Shown here piece by piece: positions 11,739 to 23,972 of a stretch of DNA of 64,000 nt. The notes below the pieces were generated by a model. It worked only from the letters and a program-made list of their open reading frames with translations. It was not told the DNA's origin and did no database searches. Position 1 is the stretch's first letter; each line of letters starts with the position of its first letter. A program made the position numbers and the translations under genes. Source of the stretch: Psoroptes ovis (Eukaryota; Arthropoda; Arachnida; Sarcoptiformes; Psoroptidae); contig PQWQ01000002.1 of the NCBI GenBank assembly GCA_002943765.1, forward strand, positions 2,604,001 to 2,668,000. Direction: 5' to 3'.

Positions 11739-12477
11739 TTATTTTTTACGATCATGATGATGAATTGGTGATGGTAATTGTGATCCATATTGTGATGGTC
11801 CATACGATGGTATTTGTGGTGGTCCGCCATATGGACCTCCTGGGAAGTAATCTGAATGGATGATTAATTTTTTGTATTATTATCGGATTATTATCAAAAA
11901 TATTCAAAAAAAACTTACTGTCTGGTGTCGCAAATTGTGGAAATGCATTACTGCCACCAAAATGATGATCATAACCTGGTTGTGGTCCCGATTGTGGCGG
12001 TGGTGGTGGTGGTACATACATTGAACTGTCACCACCTAACAATGCCATTGGATTTTGATGATACATTGGATGTTGTGGATGTGGCGGATGTGGTGGCTGA
12101 TGTGTGGCAACATATGGACTCGATGCTGATGTTTGTTGATTAGCTGCTACATTAGCAAATTGACTTAACAATGGATTACTACGTATAGCATTCATATATT
12201 GACTTGATGCAGCTGTTGCTAGCTGACTTAATGGGCCACCACCACCATTACTTGTTCCACCATTCATTAATGAGCCAAGAAGTTGTCCAAAACCATAATT
12301 TGATGACATTAAATTTAATGGACTTGATCCGCGCATAAGTTGACCTAATGGTCCGGATAATTTGAAGCCGGCAAAACCGCTTTCAGTACCACCGAATGAA
12401 AATTGACCAGAAACAATATTTATTATAAAACAGAATAATAATAATGTGATTAATTTATTGTTATTATTATTCAACAT
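11739..12477 (-). CDS. Small secreted Gly/Pro/His-rich protein, unknown function
   Basis: I do not recognise a family. Exons 11919-12477 and 11739-11851 (67-nt intron, phase 1) give 223 aa. The N-terminus has a clear signal peptide (LITLLLFCFIINIVSGQ, cleavage likely before Gln-Phe-Ser). The mature chain is low complexity: Gly/Ser/Leu blocks (GFGQLLGSLMNGG), a His-Pro stretch (HQPPHPPHPQHP), a run of six prolines, and a tail of repeated Pro/Gly/Tyr (FPGGPYGGPP, PSYGPSQYGSQ) ending HHHDRKK. This composition suits a structural extracellular, cuticle or adhesive protein; that is inference. The second exon is needed for the true C-terminus, because reading through the intron gives an unrelated tail. 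Confidence 0.75.
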
Positions 12478-15400
12478 GTTGACAATTATTTATTGGTTGG
12501 TTGGTTTTTTGTTTATTAATTGGTTGATGATTTTTCAAATATGAAACAGATATGTATTAAATGGAATATATATTTACGGACGAAAAAATAATACAAAATG
12601 ATCAAACACAAAAATAAAAAATTTAAATGAATGAAAATTTGAAATTTGACTACTATGTTCAACGATAGCCAATGATTGAATGAATGAATCAATGAATGTA
12701 TTTTCGAGATGAAATCAAGATGAAAACAGTCAAACAAATCATCAACAACAAAAATGAAACAACCCGATTTTGATTCAATTTAATTTTTGAAATAGAAATT
12801 TTTTTTTTCTTTTTGCTTTTTTTGTTTCATAAAAATGTGATTATATATTTGAAAATGTTTTCACTGCAAAAAAAAAAGATTCAAGAAACACTACAAAATA
12901 CTGCGATACAATCAACAATGACGGCGGCAACGATACATCCGAAGATAACAACAACAGCACCAGCAACAGCCCTTAACTATTTTCATTGACAAAAAATAAG
13001 AAAGGTGAATATGAAGATGAATAAGAATTTTATCTTTTTTTCTTTTACAAGAAAGTGAAATTCAAACCTTTTTCCTTTTATTTTTAATTTATTTTCCCCA
13101 AACAATCTCTGGATCTCTTTTCGATTTCTTTGAATTTCTTTGAACTAAAAACAAAATACAGATAGAAAAATACATTGATTATACATGGTAAAAATCAATG
13201 AAATAAATGGTTTCTCTCCATAAGATGACCGGCAAACATGAGCATAATCTAAAACCGATCGTCGGGTTAATATCCAAAAAGAAAGTTAGCCAAAACAAAT
13301 AATTGAATAAATAAATATGGAAATATTTAGAAAAATAGATAATTTTTTTCTTAAAATATATTTATTTATTTATTTATTCCATTCATTCATAATAAATTTC
13401 AGATCAAATTTCTCCTTACATACATGATTATTATTATCATTATTATTATTATTTTTGTGTAATAAATAAATTCAATTCAAATAAATATCTGGTGAATAGT
13501 AAATTGAAGAAAATGGTAAATTCTAAAATTAAAAATGATTTAAAAATCTTTGAATTAGAAATTCAAAAATATAAAGGTAATCTATTCAATATGAGTGTTT
13601 TTTCTTTGAATGAGAAAATCTTGGTCTCATTGATGAATTGAATGTATGAATGAATGGATGGAAATGAAAATATTTATAAATAAATAAAAAAAATATTTAT
13701 TTATTAATGGTAGCCCTTAAGCATAGACACACACACATATCATCATCAATAATAAATAAACTAAATGAAATGAAACGAATTGAAATGAGATGAAACGAAT
13801 AGAAAGAAATAAGATACATCAATTGAGATTTTGTTGTTGTTGGTTGTTTGTTAGTTAGCATCAAATCTACATATATTTATTTATTTTATTTCATTTCTTC
13901 AAAATTCAATTATTATTTTTACTTTTATTTTTCTTATATTCGTTTTTTGTCTGAATTAGAGCGAAGGTGTAATGACCAGTGAATGAGGTCAGTGAAACAC
14001 GAATAATATATTTATACATGTATGATAATGTTGAAAAAAACAACCAACAACATTTATCCGGACAACAACTTTAATAATAATAATAAATAATACTCTTTCA
14101 TGTTTTAAAAAATAAAATAAAATTTAAATTACATTCAATGATTGGTGGATAAACATAGATAAATTGAATGGATGGAAGGATGTATGGTTGGTTTGGATAG
14201 AGATAATCAAATATTATTATTATTATCAATATTATTTCGATGATCTTCATATAATGATAATAATAATGATTATTATCATCGTTACAACAACCCAAAACTT
14301 GTAAATGTTTAAATATATATTTCTCATATATAAATTTTGAGCCCAGTTTCTCTAATTTTTGATTTCAATCATATTTTTATTATGAATAAATAAATGAATT
14401 AATATTTTTATGAATATATCCCCTTGTACTCTATTTACAATTTCATCAATCGATCTTCATGTAATGATAATCATGAGTTTTTTCTTCGTTGAATTTCATT
14501 CATTCCCCACTCTTCTTAATATAACCATTGAATTGTTGCTGTTGTTGTTACATCTTAAAATTGTCTGATTTGTCCGGTGTTGGGCGTCTTCGTCGATGAT
14601 GATGATTATGATGACCGGATCTGGATGATCTTTATTCAATTTGCAATCTAAATTTATTGCAGGAGGCATAGTTACGGTGATAAATTTACATAGCTTGTTA
14701 TTGCATTTTATGTAAAGCTGAATTATGATGACCGATATGATGATGATTAATAACAATAACGAACATATGTGAATGATTTGAAACTTAATGATTTAAAATG
14801 AATTTGAATAATAGCAAATCAAATTTGATGAAAAGTTTGTGAAATTATTCAGTAATTATTGAATACATGTAAAATATTCGATTGTCCACCCGAATACCGA
14901 ATCGTAGACAATGTCGAAATGATTTTGATTGTATTTTGTGGGCATAATATCAACAATACTTCAGACAGACCTAAAAACAATGATATTCTAATCTATCGAA
15001 ATGATGATGATGTTGATGGTGATGGTATAAAAGTATCGAAAGAGGGGAAAGCAAAAATGTAGAACAAAATATTTTTTTTGTATCATTCAAAATATTATAA
15101 ATGAAACTTGAATGTTTTGATGATGATGAACGAATGAGATATGTGATAGGATGTTCATCGACAATTTCATTGGATGCAATTTTATTCATTCATTCATTTA
15201 TTTACTTTTTCAAAGATACTCATTCACAATACACTGAATCGATTGTGATTGTAAAGTCAATGGCTTTTTGTTGTTGTCGATGTTGTCATTGTTTTTTTCA
15301 ATTATATTATTCAAAACTGATACATTTATTTAAACGGAAAAAAAATGGTCGAAAAGATGAATTGTTCCAATTTGATCAAATAATAGATTCTATTATATCA

Positions 15401-18400
15401 TTTTTTTCAATATTTTCTCAACTACCTGACAACAACAACAACAACAACATAACCTGAAGATTGATCATATCAAAAGATTTGAAATTACCATGAACGAAAA
15501 GAACAACGAAAAAAATTGAAAATCTATGAAAATAGTAAATGGTCAACAACCAACTACGGATCCGAACATAACGAGGCAATTGAAAATACAAAGTCATCAA
15601 TCATTATTATATGACTGACTGTTCATTATTTATTATTGATGTTTATATATCGATATATATTTTCCAGAAATAAATAATACTGATAATGATGAATGAATGG
15701 GAAAAAGACAAAAATTCAAAAAAAATCAAATCGAATTACGCATCAAATTTGAACTATTGATGTTGTCGATGTCTATGATGATGATGATGATAATCATCAT
15801 GGACATATTTTGATTCAGGTGCAAATCTTATTAACTCTTTCATAGTAATAATTATTTTTAGTTATCATTGGTAATATTATCCACAACTACTGATGATGAA
15901 TGAATGAATTTCAAATGATTGAACATTTTTGAAATTTTTTGATTACCTGAAATATCATATAATAATATGAAATATTTTTTTTTCATTGTATATATTTCAT
16001 TGTTTGTAATTATTATTATTATTATTATTATTATCATAAAATGATGATGATCGATGATTATTTGAACAATTAGATTATCATTATTATTGTTATTATTTTC
16101 AGATACAGAATGTTTGATTAGATTCAATCCAAGTAATTATCGATTGACAACAACCTGTCAAAATTTATAAAGATTCTAGATGTTTATGAAATGAAATTTT
16201 TATCGATAGATATTCAATAAAAATAAATAAATAAAGATAATTATGATTGATTTCAATTTTCAAAGATAATATTAACAATAATGAAATGTCTGTAATGTTT
16301 TTCGTGCGTTTTTCTTTATCTCGAATTTTAATCCAGTTTTTTTTGTCTTCAATTTAGTTTAGATTCAATTTTTTTCTATCATTTCTTTGATTTAATTTCA
16401 TCTATGTTTTAAACTTTTCAATTGGTTTCTATTTCTTTTTTGCTCAAAACAATAAAAAAAAGTCCAAATGGATTTCAATTTCATTTTAATATGAATGTAC
16501 ATTAACAATATTTTGAATGGATTTCATTTTATTTATTTATTTGTAAATGCGGAAATTGAATTGAAATTTTATTTTATTTTTTCTTAAAATGTAATCAATA
16601 ATAATCATAGTCCGATATCTAGATAAGTACATTTCCAATACATTGAATGAATGTATTGCATTCATTCAACTCGTAATCATAATGATTATTATAATTGTTT
16701 TTATTTATTTATTTGTTTCGGTTGTTTTTATTCAAAATTATTTCGCAAATAATTTCACCGATAATATTACTATGCAGAAAAAATTTGAAAATGGCCAAAA
16801 GGTAAATTTCGAAACTGAATTTTCGTATTTGTATTTCAATTGAAAATTGAATTTTTTTTTTTTTTTTGGCCAAAGTTGGAAATGCTTTGATTACAAATTA
16901 ATTTTGTTTAACAGGCAATAAATGAATGGAAAAAATTACCTGTTTTTTGTTGTATCAAATTTAATGAATTTTATTTCTTTGAAATTTTCAATTCAATTTT
17001 ATTTTGTCTCATACCAGATTGGTTATGTTCATGTTATGAATGAATTTAGTGAAATGGAAATTTATCATGAATGAATGGATGAAAATCGAAATCATAATCA
17101 AATCACAATTCGATATTACCATTTATTAACTTGCTTTCTACTGAATACAATCATTTTTTTCCAATCGCTACCGATCGATTGATCATAACGATATAATGAT
17201 AATCATCATAATTATTGTTGAATTTGCTAAGCAATTTTTTTTTCTTTTAATAAAACTCATTTCAATTTCATTTGATTATATTTGAAATTGTTTTAAATGA
17301 AAAATTGTTTTCAATTGAAAATACATTGAAATAAATGAATGAAAATAATTATCTTTAAAACAATAAATATGCTTCAAGCAAAAAATGAAATGAAAATTTT
17401 TTTTTTAAATATTTTATGAAACAATTTGATTATTGTTGTTATTATCATAATTGTAATTGTAGCAGCTTTGTATAAAAAAACTTAAAATCGTGATTATGAT
17501 TATGATCAATGATGTGTAAGATGTGTTCCTTTCCATATTTTTTTGCTTGTCGCAAAAATACAAAGAAATTATATCAGATATTTCATATCAAAATTTTCAT
17601 TCAATCTGTCCATATTTGCTCAAAGAAAAAAAATTATGTATTATTTTTAGAAAATAAACAAATAATGATTAATTAATTTTCGATAATAATCATTAATTAT
17701 TATTATCATTATTAAAAATGATTCAAAATCATTTTTTGTTTTACATTCAATTATCTTAGTTGTATTGTTTTTTAATACTAAAATCATAAACACAGATTTG
17801 AACAATGATAATAATGATAAAAATTGATTTCAAGTCTTTACGAAGATATCTAATTCAAAGTAGATTGAAGAAAAAAATAATCAAAATTTTACTGGTCATT
17901 TTTTTTAGTCATTTCATTCAAATCTCTGGTCAAGAACATACTTGTATAGATATCCATGCAGTACATATTCATATACATGATGTATATTTTTATATCAAAT
18001 ATCTCGATAAATATAAATGAATTCTTATATTTAATAATAATAATATATTTATAAATATATTATTAGTCTCGTGATCAAAATAATAATAATAATCCTTCTC
18101 ATCATCATCATCATCATAATCATCATCAGACATATAGTCATTACATAGTCTATTCATAGAAATTTTTCAATTTTTTTTTCTTTATTTCAATTAATTTTCA
18201 TTTGAAACATTTGAAATTGGAAAATGAAAATACGAAAATGTTTCGTGTGTGAAACACGAAATATCTTCTTCAAATCATTGCACCAAAATTAAAAAAACAA
18301 GCTAAAATTACAAATTAAAACGATAACTTCACTACTACTAATACGACAACAACCATTGCAATAAACAATTATTATTATTATTATTATCATTATTTGATCG

Positions 18401-18957
18401 ACTAAAATTATCATTTATGATCATCATCATCATCTTTTACTTATTTCAAGATGTTTCTATCACTAAAATTACTATTATTCGTGTATCAAAAAAATTTTAA
18501 ATAATTTAATATGATTTTTGCTTTACACTAAAGATCGCTTATATCTAACAAGTTTATCGATTTTTAATCGAATCAAGTTTTTTTTCAAAATTCAATTTGA
18601 TGGAGGATTTTTTCCACCAGTGCACATTTACCATCACAAGTATAAGCATCATTTGATCATTTGACTGTTGTTGTTGTTCGGCTGTTAATCATTTTTCATC
18701 ATTTCTTCTTTTTACTATCTGGGTTTATTGATATTTATATGATTTTTTTACTTACAAAATGAAGAAAATTAAAAAAAATCACATATTTAATGATGATGAT
18801 GATTATTGATTATTATGATGCCGATTGTGTGCCCCATCACCCGATGATGAAGATGATGATGATAATAATTAGTGTCCACAATCAAATCAAGATACATTGA
18901 TATCATTGTCTCTCTCTATTTCTCTCGTTCGTTTTTTTCGGGTTAAAATATCTATTA
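12478..18957. other. Gene desert rich in simple repeats
   Basis: About 6.5 kb of AT-rich DNA with many ATT, ATC, GAT and ATTT runs. Open frames here (for example 14098-14295, 15101-15457, 15858-16127) translate to Ile/Asn/His/Tyr runs derived from microsatellites and show no family motif. A weak two-exon candidate at 16643-17043 is discussed in the findings. It probably consists of flanking and regulatory DNA. Confidence 0.6.
16009..16034. repeat. (ATT)n microsatellite
   Basis: Uninterrupted ATT trinucleotide tract of about eight units, one of the longest in the window. Confidence 0.9.
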
Positions 18958-19274
18958 CAGAGGTGGTCAACCTTACTGAACATTTCGTAAAATGCAAATC
19001 ACTGATTGATTTAATTTCAAGACATTATTTTTCTTTGCTAATCAACTGTCTATGCATACTCTTACACACACACAAATGACATCAATAATTGGTAAAAGGT
19101 GGAAAATTTGTATCAATTTACTACAGGTAAAAGGTAAAAATTTTCCCATTTTTTATCCCTCAAACTTTTACGACCATTTTCAATGAAAAATGTTTGCCCG
19201 ATTTATAATCTTCAGCAGTGTGTCGGATAGCAGATAACTAATAATATCGAACAGCAACAGTTTGATCACCTCTG
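18958..19274. mobile_element. Non-autonomous hAT-like element (MITE), 317 bp
   Basis: The ends are inverted repeats: left CAGAGGTGGTCAACCT, right (reverse complement) CAGAGGTGATCAAACT, matching at 14 of 16 positions. CAGAGGTG is a common start of hAT terminal repeats. The 8 bp outside each end are ATCTATTA and ATCTTTGA (6 of 8 match), fitting a decayed 8-bp target duplication, the hAT size. The interior has no transposase, only short AGGTAAAAGGT repeats near 19097-19135. Confidence 0.65.
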
Positions 19275-19484
19275 ATCTTTGAGTTGTAATAATATTTAAG
19301 ATGATATTAATAAACATGATGTCCGAGAAAATTCGTGATCGATTAATCAGCGAAATTTTTTGAGTAAAATTTTCGAGTAAAATTAATTTTTATCAATTAA
19401 AAGAAAAAAAGTAAAATTACGCTGAATTTATCATCATTACATTAAAATGTTAGATTTTTTTTAGTTTACTTATTTAATATCACT

Positions 19485-20879
19485 CTATTCCATAATACAG
19501 TCGTTACGTTGTGCATTTTGTGGATAATTACATGAATGAATTTTTTGGTCCCAAACTAAATGATTTGGACAATGTTCTAAATGTGGTTTACCATCATAAC
19601 ACCAATAATATTGACCACAATATTTTTCATGTGGTATAAATTCTTCATTGTTAGAACAATCAATTTTTGTTGGTGTTGTTGTTGTTATTTCAAAAGGATT
19701 TGAACTTGTGATGTAATTATCCGAAGTTGTTGTCAAATCGGGAATCAGAGTTGTTGGGAATTCGTCTGGAATGTGTTCATTCGAATATTTATTGAATATT
19801 TTACAAAATTCTAAATTGTCTTGCGCAATACTTGAACATGTTGGCGAAATTCCACCACCAGGACAACCACCATTATCTCGACCAATTGACCAAAATGATA
19901 AATGTCCAATTTTTTTCTGTTTAGCCCAATCCACCAATTTTTGAGCGTGTTCTTGTGTGAATATTTTGCCATTGAAATTACGGCCAATCATCGGTGTAAC
20001 ACCAATCATTGTGTATAATTCTAGATCAGATTTATGTGGCCAAATTTGTTTCATTTGATGGTGTAAACTTTCGCTAGCGGCTATGACAGCATCACCCCAT
20101 GATGTAAGTTTCGATCCAAATTCCATAGTCATAGCATTGACTATGTTCACTTCTACACCCATGTTTACAGCCTGTTTCAAAATATTTACGCCCAATATAT
20201 CGACAATACCATAATCATCACCTTGAACCATCATAGTGAATGATACTGTCAATGATGGTATCATTGTGCGCAATCTTTTCAGTGCATTCAACATTAAATC
20301 TACATTGACTGGTGCCTCTAATAGGATTTTGTATGTGGATAAAAATAAAAATGTTAATTCATTTCAAATTGATTTATGTTAATCACTAATAAAAACTAAC
20401 CGATGTCAATGTCCAAATGTGTACTATCTACAATAGTCAAGGCTTTATGATATGCATCAGCAAGTTGATCAGCAGATTGACATGATGATTCTAAATATGG
20501 TCCCATTGCACCACCGGTCGCAATAATAATATTGCCACCGATATTTTTAAATGCTTTAGTGTTGTTAATGATTTTACTATCATTCAGGGCGAATTCACCA
20601 CCCCAACTAGGTTGACAACCTGAAGCTGATCCCAATACAAATGCCAATGTAACCGAGTTCAGTCCAGTTTGTTGATGAATATCCACAAGATAATTCTCCG
20701 GCATTCGTGTTGCATCAATATATGGTGCAACTACTGGCTCTAATAACCAGATTGAATTTTTTTATATTTTTGAAAATTTAGTATAAATTTCGATCAAAAA
20801 ATTAATAGCAATGAATCTTACCGCGAGCTGCATTTGCAGACAAACAAAATGTAATCAAAAATAGACATAAAATCTTCAT
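19485..20879 (-). CDS. Secreted bacterial-type GH18 chitinase with CBM14 chitin-binding tail
   Basis: A 409-aa protein from exons 20822-20879, 20401-20739 and 19485-20317 (phase-1 introns). The signal peptide is MKILCLFLITFCLSANA. The GH18 barrel follows immediately: VAPYIDATRM, TLAFVLGSASGCQPSWGG, GGNIIIATGGAMG and the catalytic motif D129-I-D131-I-E133. Later blocks are VSFTMMVQG, VNIVNAMTMEFG, MIGVTPMIGRN and LSFWSIGRDNGGCPGG. This arrangement follows actinobacterial chitinases (GH18 of the Streptomyces type), not the usual arthropod chitinases. A Thr/Ser-rich linker (about 318-349) leads to a six-cysteine CBM14/peritrophin-A domain (Cys353, 366, 372, 382, 395, 406), an animal-type chitin-binding module. 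Likely role: digestion or remodelling of chitin outside the cell. Acquisition from bacteria and later fusion is inferred. Confidence 0.92.
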
Positions 20880-21541
20880 ATTCACTATATAATAATTATA
20901 ATAATGACAATGATCGATATCGAAATATAAAAAAAATTATATATTCTCAATCCTTTTATTTGATCGATTTCAAATCAGTTTAAATAGGATTTTATTTTCA
21001 TTTGAAAAATGTTTGGCTAATGACGTCGAAAAAAAGTGGGAGCCATTTCAAATAATGATAATGGTTCTAAGGATGATGGATATCCATATTGATGTTAATT
21101 GATCTACATATTTTGAAAACGTTGTTATTATTATTATTAATGAAACGATTATCATAAGAGCATAGACCATAGATAATATCAAAGTTGATCATCATTATTT
21201 CAAATAAATACATTTAACATTATCATCATTTAAAGATGCAATTCCACTTGTATAATAATATATTTCAATTATAAAAATGTTCCGGTTATCTTTTATTTTT
21301 TCCCTCTTTTCAAATTTTGAAATTCAATCACATGCAAAGTGGGGATCAATGAACATTTGTTCTAAGAACAAATTAGAATTTCAAATTTTTCAATTAATTT
21401 CAAAATAATTTTTTAATTTAAAAAAAGGATTATATTTAATATGGAAAAAAAATCATTATTTATTTATGAAATGAACTTTCACAAAAATAATTTGATTGCA
21501 TCTTTCACCATATTTTCGTAATTTTCGATAATTGAAACACT
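20880..21541. promoter_or_regulatory. Divergent intergenic region, chitinase / PLAT-like membrane gene
   Basis: This 662-bp AT-rich stretch lies between two gene starts on opposite strands, so both promoters should be here. TGACGTCG at about 21021 resembles a CRE-type site. No ORF was seen. Confidence 0.4.
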
Positions 21542-22708
21542 ATGATATCTACAATTATTTATGCTACTAATGAGCAATCAATAAGTGTGCATGTTTTTCT
21601 CATTTCATCAATTATTATTATTGGTTTGATTGCATCAATTTTATCGCTAATATTGTCAATAATTTTGACTGACAAATATGCAACACACTTATGGAATAAA
21701 ATATATTTACGATCGCCTATCGATAATAATAATGAAAATAAAAATGTTAAACCTTATCGTTTTATTTATATTGTAAATATTTTCTATTATAAACATAAAA
21801 GTACAATTGATTTTGATAAAACAAAAATTATAATGAATATTATTATGTTTAATGATGAAAAAATATCATTACATATTCAGCCAAAAATTTTCCGTCCAAA
21901 TACCTATAATGATTTAAGCAATCATAATTGCATTGTAAGATTTTTGGTTATAAGGTAACAATATTTGCGATGATTAAATTGATTTTTTTTGAAGTTAAAT
22001 CTTATTTGATTCGCCTGGAACAGAAATTACGAAATTAAAAATATAAAAAAGATATCAATCATTCATAATGATGAGCATAATGGTGAATTTTATCTATCAA
22101 TGATTAGTATACAAAATACCAAAGAAGATTACGGTTACATATGTTGTATTGAACAACGTATTAAATCTATAGTGGCAAAAACCGAAAGTAAAAGCTTTTC
22201 AGTTAGTAGACAGTCTAATATGCGATTGGAAGGTGATTTTGCAACGCCAACCTCTGTTCGCTTGTATGATTTTATTTCACCATTGTATTTGACATTTAAT
22301 CTATTATTTCATGAATGTATTGTCCGTATAGATGAAATTAATGATAATAATAAAAATAATAATTCAATTGTGATTTCGGAAAAAATCATCGGCATATATG
22401 CAGCTATTAAATGGTTTTTTCTTATCATCGGTTTGTGTGGAGTTGTGTATGGAATATTGCATCAAATTCTCATCGGTAAACCAATACGAAAATTTAACAT
22501 TGCATTAGTTATTTGTTCAACAATTTGTATGCTAATTTCAATTAGCATTGCAATAAAAAGTATACATATTTTCAATCAAAGTAAACAGTATATCAATGAT
22601 ATAAGGATTGCCTTCATGTTCGGTTCATTTATTATCATATTTTATGGCATACCAATGATAATGATACATATGAATTTATCGAACATATTGTTTACAAATG
22701 TTAATTAA
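21542..22708 (+). CDS. Multi-pass membrane protein with PLAT-like domain
   Basis: Exons 21542-21954 and 22024-22708 (phase 2) give 365 aa. Visible topology: a long hydrophobic segment at about residues 17-45, an extramembrane region of about 190 residues, and three hydrophobic segments near the C-terminus (AIKWFFLIIGLCGVVYGIL, NIALVICSTICMLISISI, IAFMFGSFIIIFYGIPMIMI). The region after the first segment (YRFIYIVNIFYYKHKS through GEFYLSMISIQNT) has the length and beta-strand pattern of a PLAT/LH2 domain such as sits after a membrane helix in polycystin-1 proteins, but the similarity is weak. No pore or channel motif is visible. A short lineage-specific membrane protein is an equal possibility. 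Confidence 0.6.
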
Positions 22709-22889
22709 ATTTGATTAATAAAATTGTGAAATTTGAAATTTAAATTTCATTTTTTGAATTGTATCGAAAAATATATCGATAGTTTTGTTGTTATCGTTTG
22801 CCATGCATCATATTTTCTGTTTTTCTATTGCATTATGCTTGCATGCACATGCAAATATCAAATAGCAATGATTATATCTATAAAAAAGC

Positions 22890-23440
22890 ATGATTAACAG
22901 ATTAATTACAGCTCAAAAGCTTCTACATCAATATATGAAAATAAACTCAGTGAAAAGATCAATATCGATTAATAGATTACAAAATTTTCAAAATATTAGT
23001 AATAATAATGACGATAATAAGGAAAAAATACGTGTACATTATATTACGAATAAAGGTGAAAAAATAACGATTGAAGGTAATGCCGGTGATAATGTGATGC
23101 ATTTAGCGCAAAAAAATTCAATCGATATCGAAGGTGCTTGTGAAGCATCGTTAGCTTGTTGTACATGTCATGTATATGTTCGTGATGATTATTTTCATAA
23201 ATTACCAGAAGCAACCGAAGAAGAGGAAGATCTTCTCGATATGGCACCATTTTTAAAATCTAATTCAAGACTAAGTAAATGAAAACGAAATTTTAATGAA
23301 AAAATTATAAAAATATTTTATTTTCCTGCCATTTAGGTTGTCAAATTATTCTAAATAATGATTTGCAAGACATTGAAGTGACGCTACCGCCAGCAACAAG
23401 AAATTTTTATGTTGACGGCAAAAAACCTAGTCATCATTAA
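22890..23440 (+). CDS. FDX2: Mitochondrial [2Fe-2S] ferredoxin, FDX2 type
   Basis: Exons 22890-23274 and 23337-23440 (62-nt intron, phase 1) give 162 aa. A basic N-terminus of about 40 residues (KRSISINRL) is a probable mitochondrial presequence. The cluster ligands are Cys84, Cys90, Cys93 and Cys130 (CEASLACCTC and SCQII), adrenodoxin spacing. The C-terminus RNFYVDG is shared with FDX2 rather than steroidogenic FDX1, implying electron supply for Fe-S cluster assembly. Poly(A) signal AATAAA is at 23485-23490, inside the 63-bp gap to convergent Gemin7. Confidence 0.95.
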
Positions 23441-23503
23441 GCGTTTTTTGATATTTCTGGATGTACATATATTAATGTGATTATAATAAAATTCTTAGGG
23501 TTC

Positions 23504-23758
23504 TTATTTTTTTGTAAATGTTATATATTGAATATCATTCTGACGAAGAATTGCATTTTTCTGTACACCAATTGATGTTTGCAGATCACTGACAGCAATG
23601 TGTTCAAGACTTGGATCATATGCTTCGATTTTGGCATCAATATCGGATGTGTTTTGTACGAAACGAATCGAAACATTATTTTGTTGACTTTTGTTCAGAA
23701 AATACAAAAAATCTTTACGATATTTAATATCTAAATTATCATGTTTGGATTGATCCAT
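23504..23758 (-). CDS. GEMIN7: Gemin7, SMN complex subunit
   Basis: A single-exon 84-aa protein. The C-terminal half (VSDLQTSIGVQKNAILRQND, then IQYITF) closely follows the Sm-fold of human Gemin7, including the LQTPIGVQ block; the variable N-terminal extension of the 131-aa human protein is absent. Gemin7 binds Gemin6 and helps load Sm cores on spliceosomal snRNAs. It shares a short promoter with RRP1. Confidence 0.85.
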   Translation of the reverse strand: MDQSKHDNLDIKYRKDFLYFLNKSQQNNVSIRFVQNTSDIDAKIEAYDPSLEHIAVSDLQTSIGVQKNAILRQNDIQYITFTKK

Positions 23759-23972
23759 TTTTCAATTAAGATTTGTGTTTTGCAACAAATTTAAATTTAA
23801 TTGATTGCCAAATTTATACATTGTAGGTACCGACAAAATGTAAACATGTATATTTCATGTGTATGTAAACATATCACGTGTATTTGTTTATGCCAAAAAT
23901 TACATGTGTTCAGTGTCTTTTTAAAAATTTTTAATTTTAAGAATTTCTTAATCCAATTTTAAAGCAACCAAC
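23759..23972. promoter_or_regulatory. Bidirectional promoter, Gemin7 / RRP1
   Basis: Only 214 bp separate two divergent start codons. It contains two copies of TGTAAACA (23839-23846 and 23864-23871, forkhead-type) and a palindromic E-box CACGTG (23875-23880). Factor names are inferred from motif resemblance alone. Confidence 0.55.

Noticed and set aside
15101..15457. 118-codon open frame with a Cys cluster (CCCRCCHC)
   Set aside because: The cysteine cluster comes from TGT triplet repeats and the end from an AAC repeat; no family recognised.
17805..18020. 71-codon frame with a signal-like hydrophobic stretch
   Set aside because: Short, ends in repeat-derived His/Ile/Tyr; no splice partner or relative recognised.
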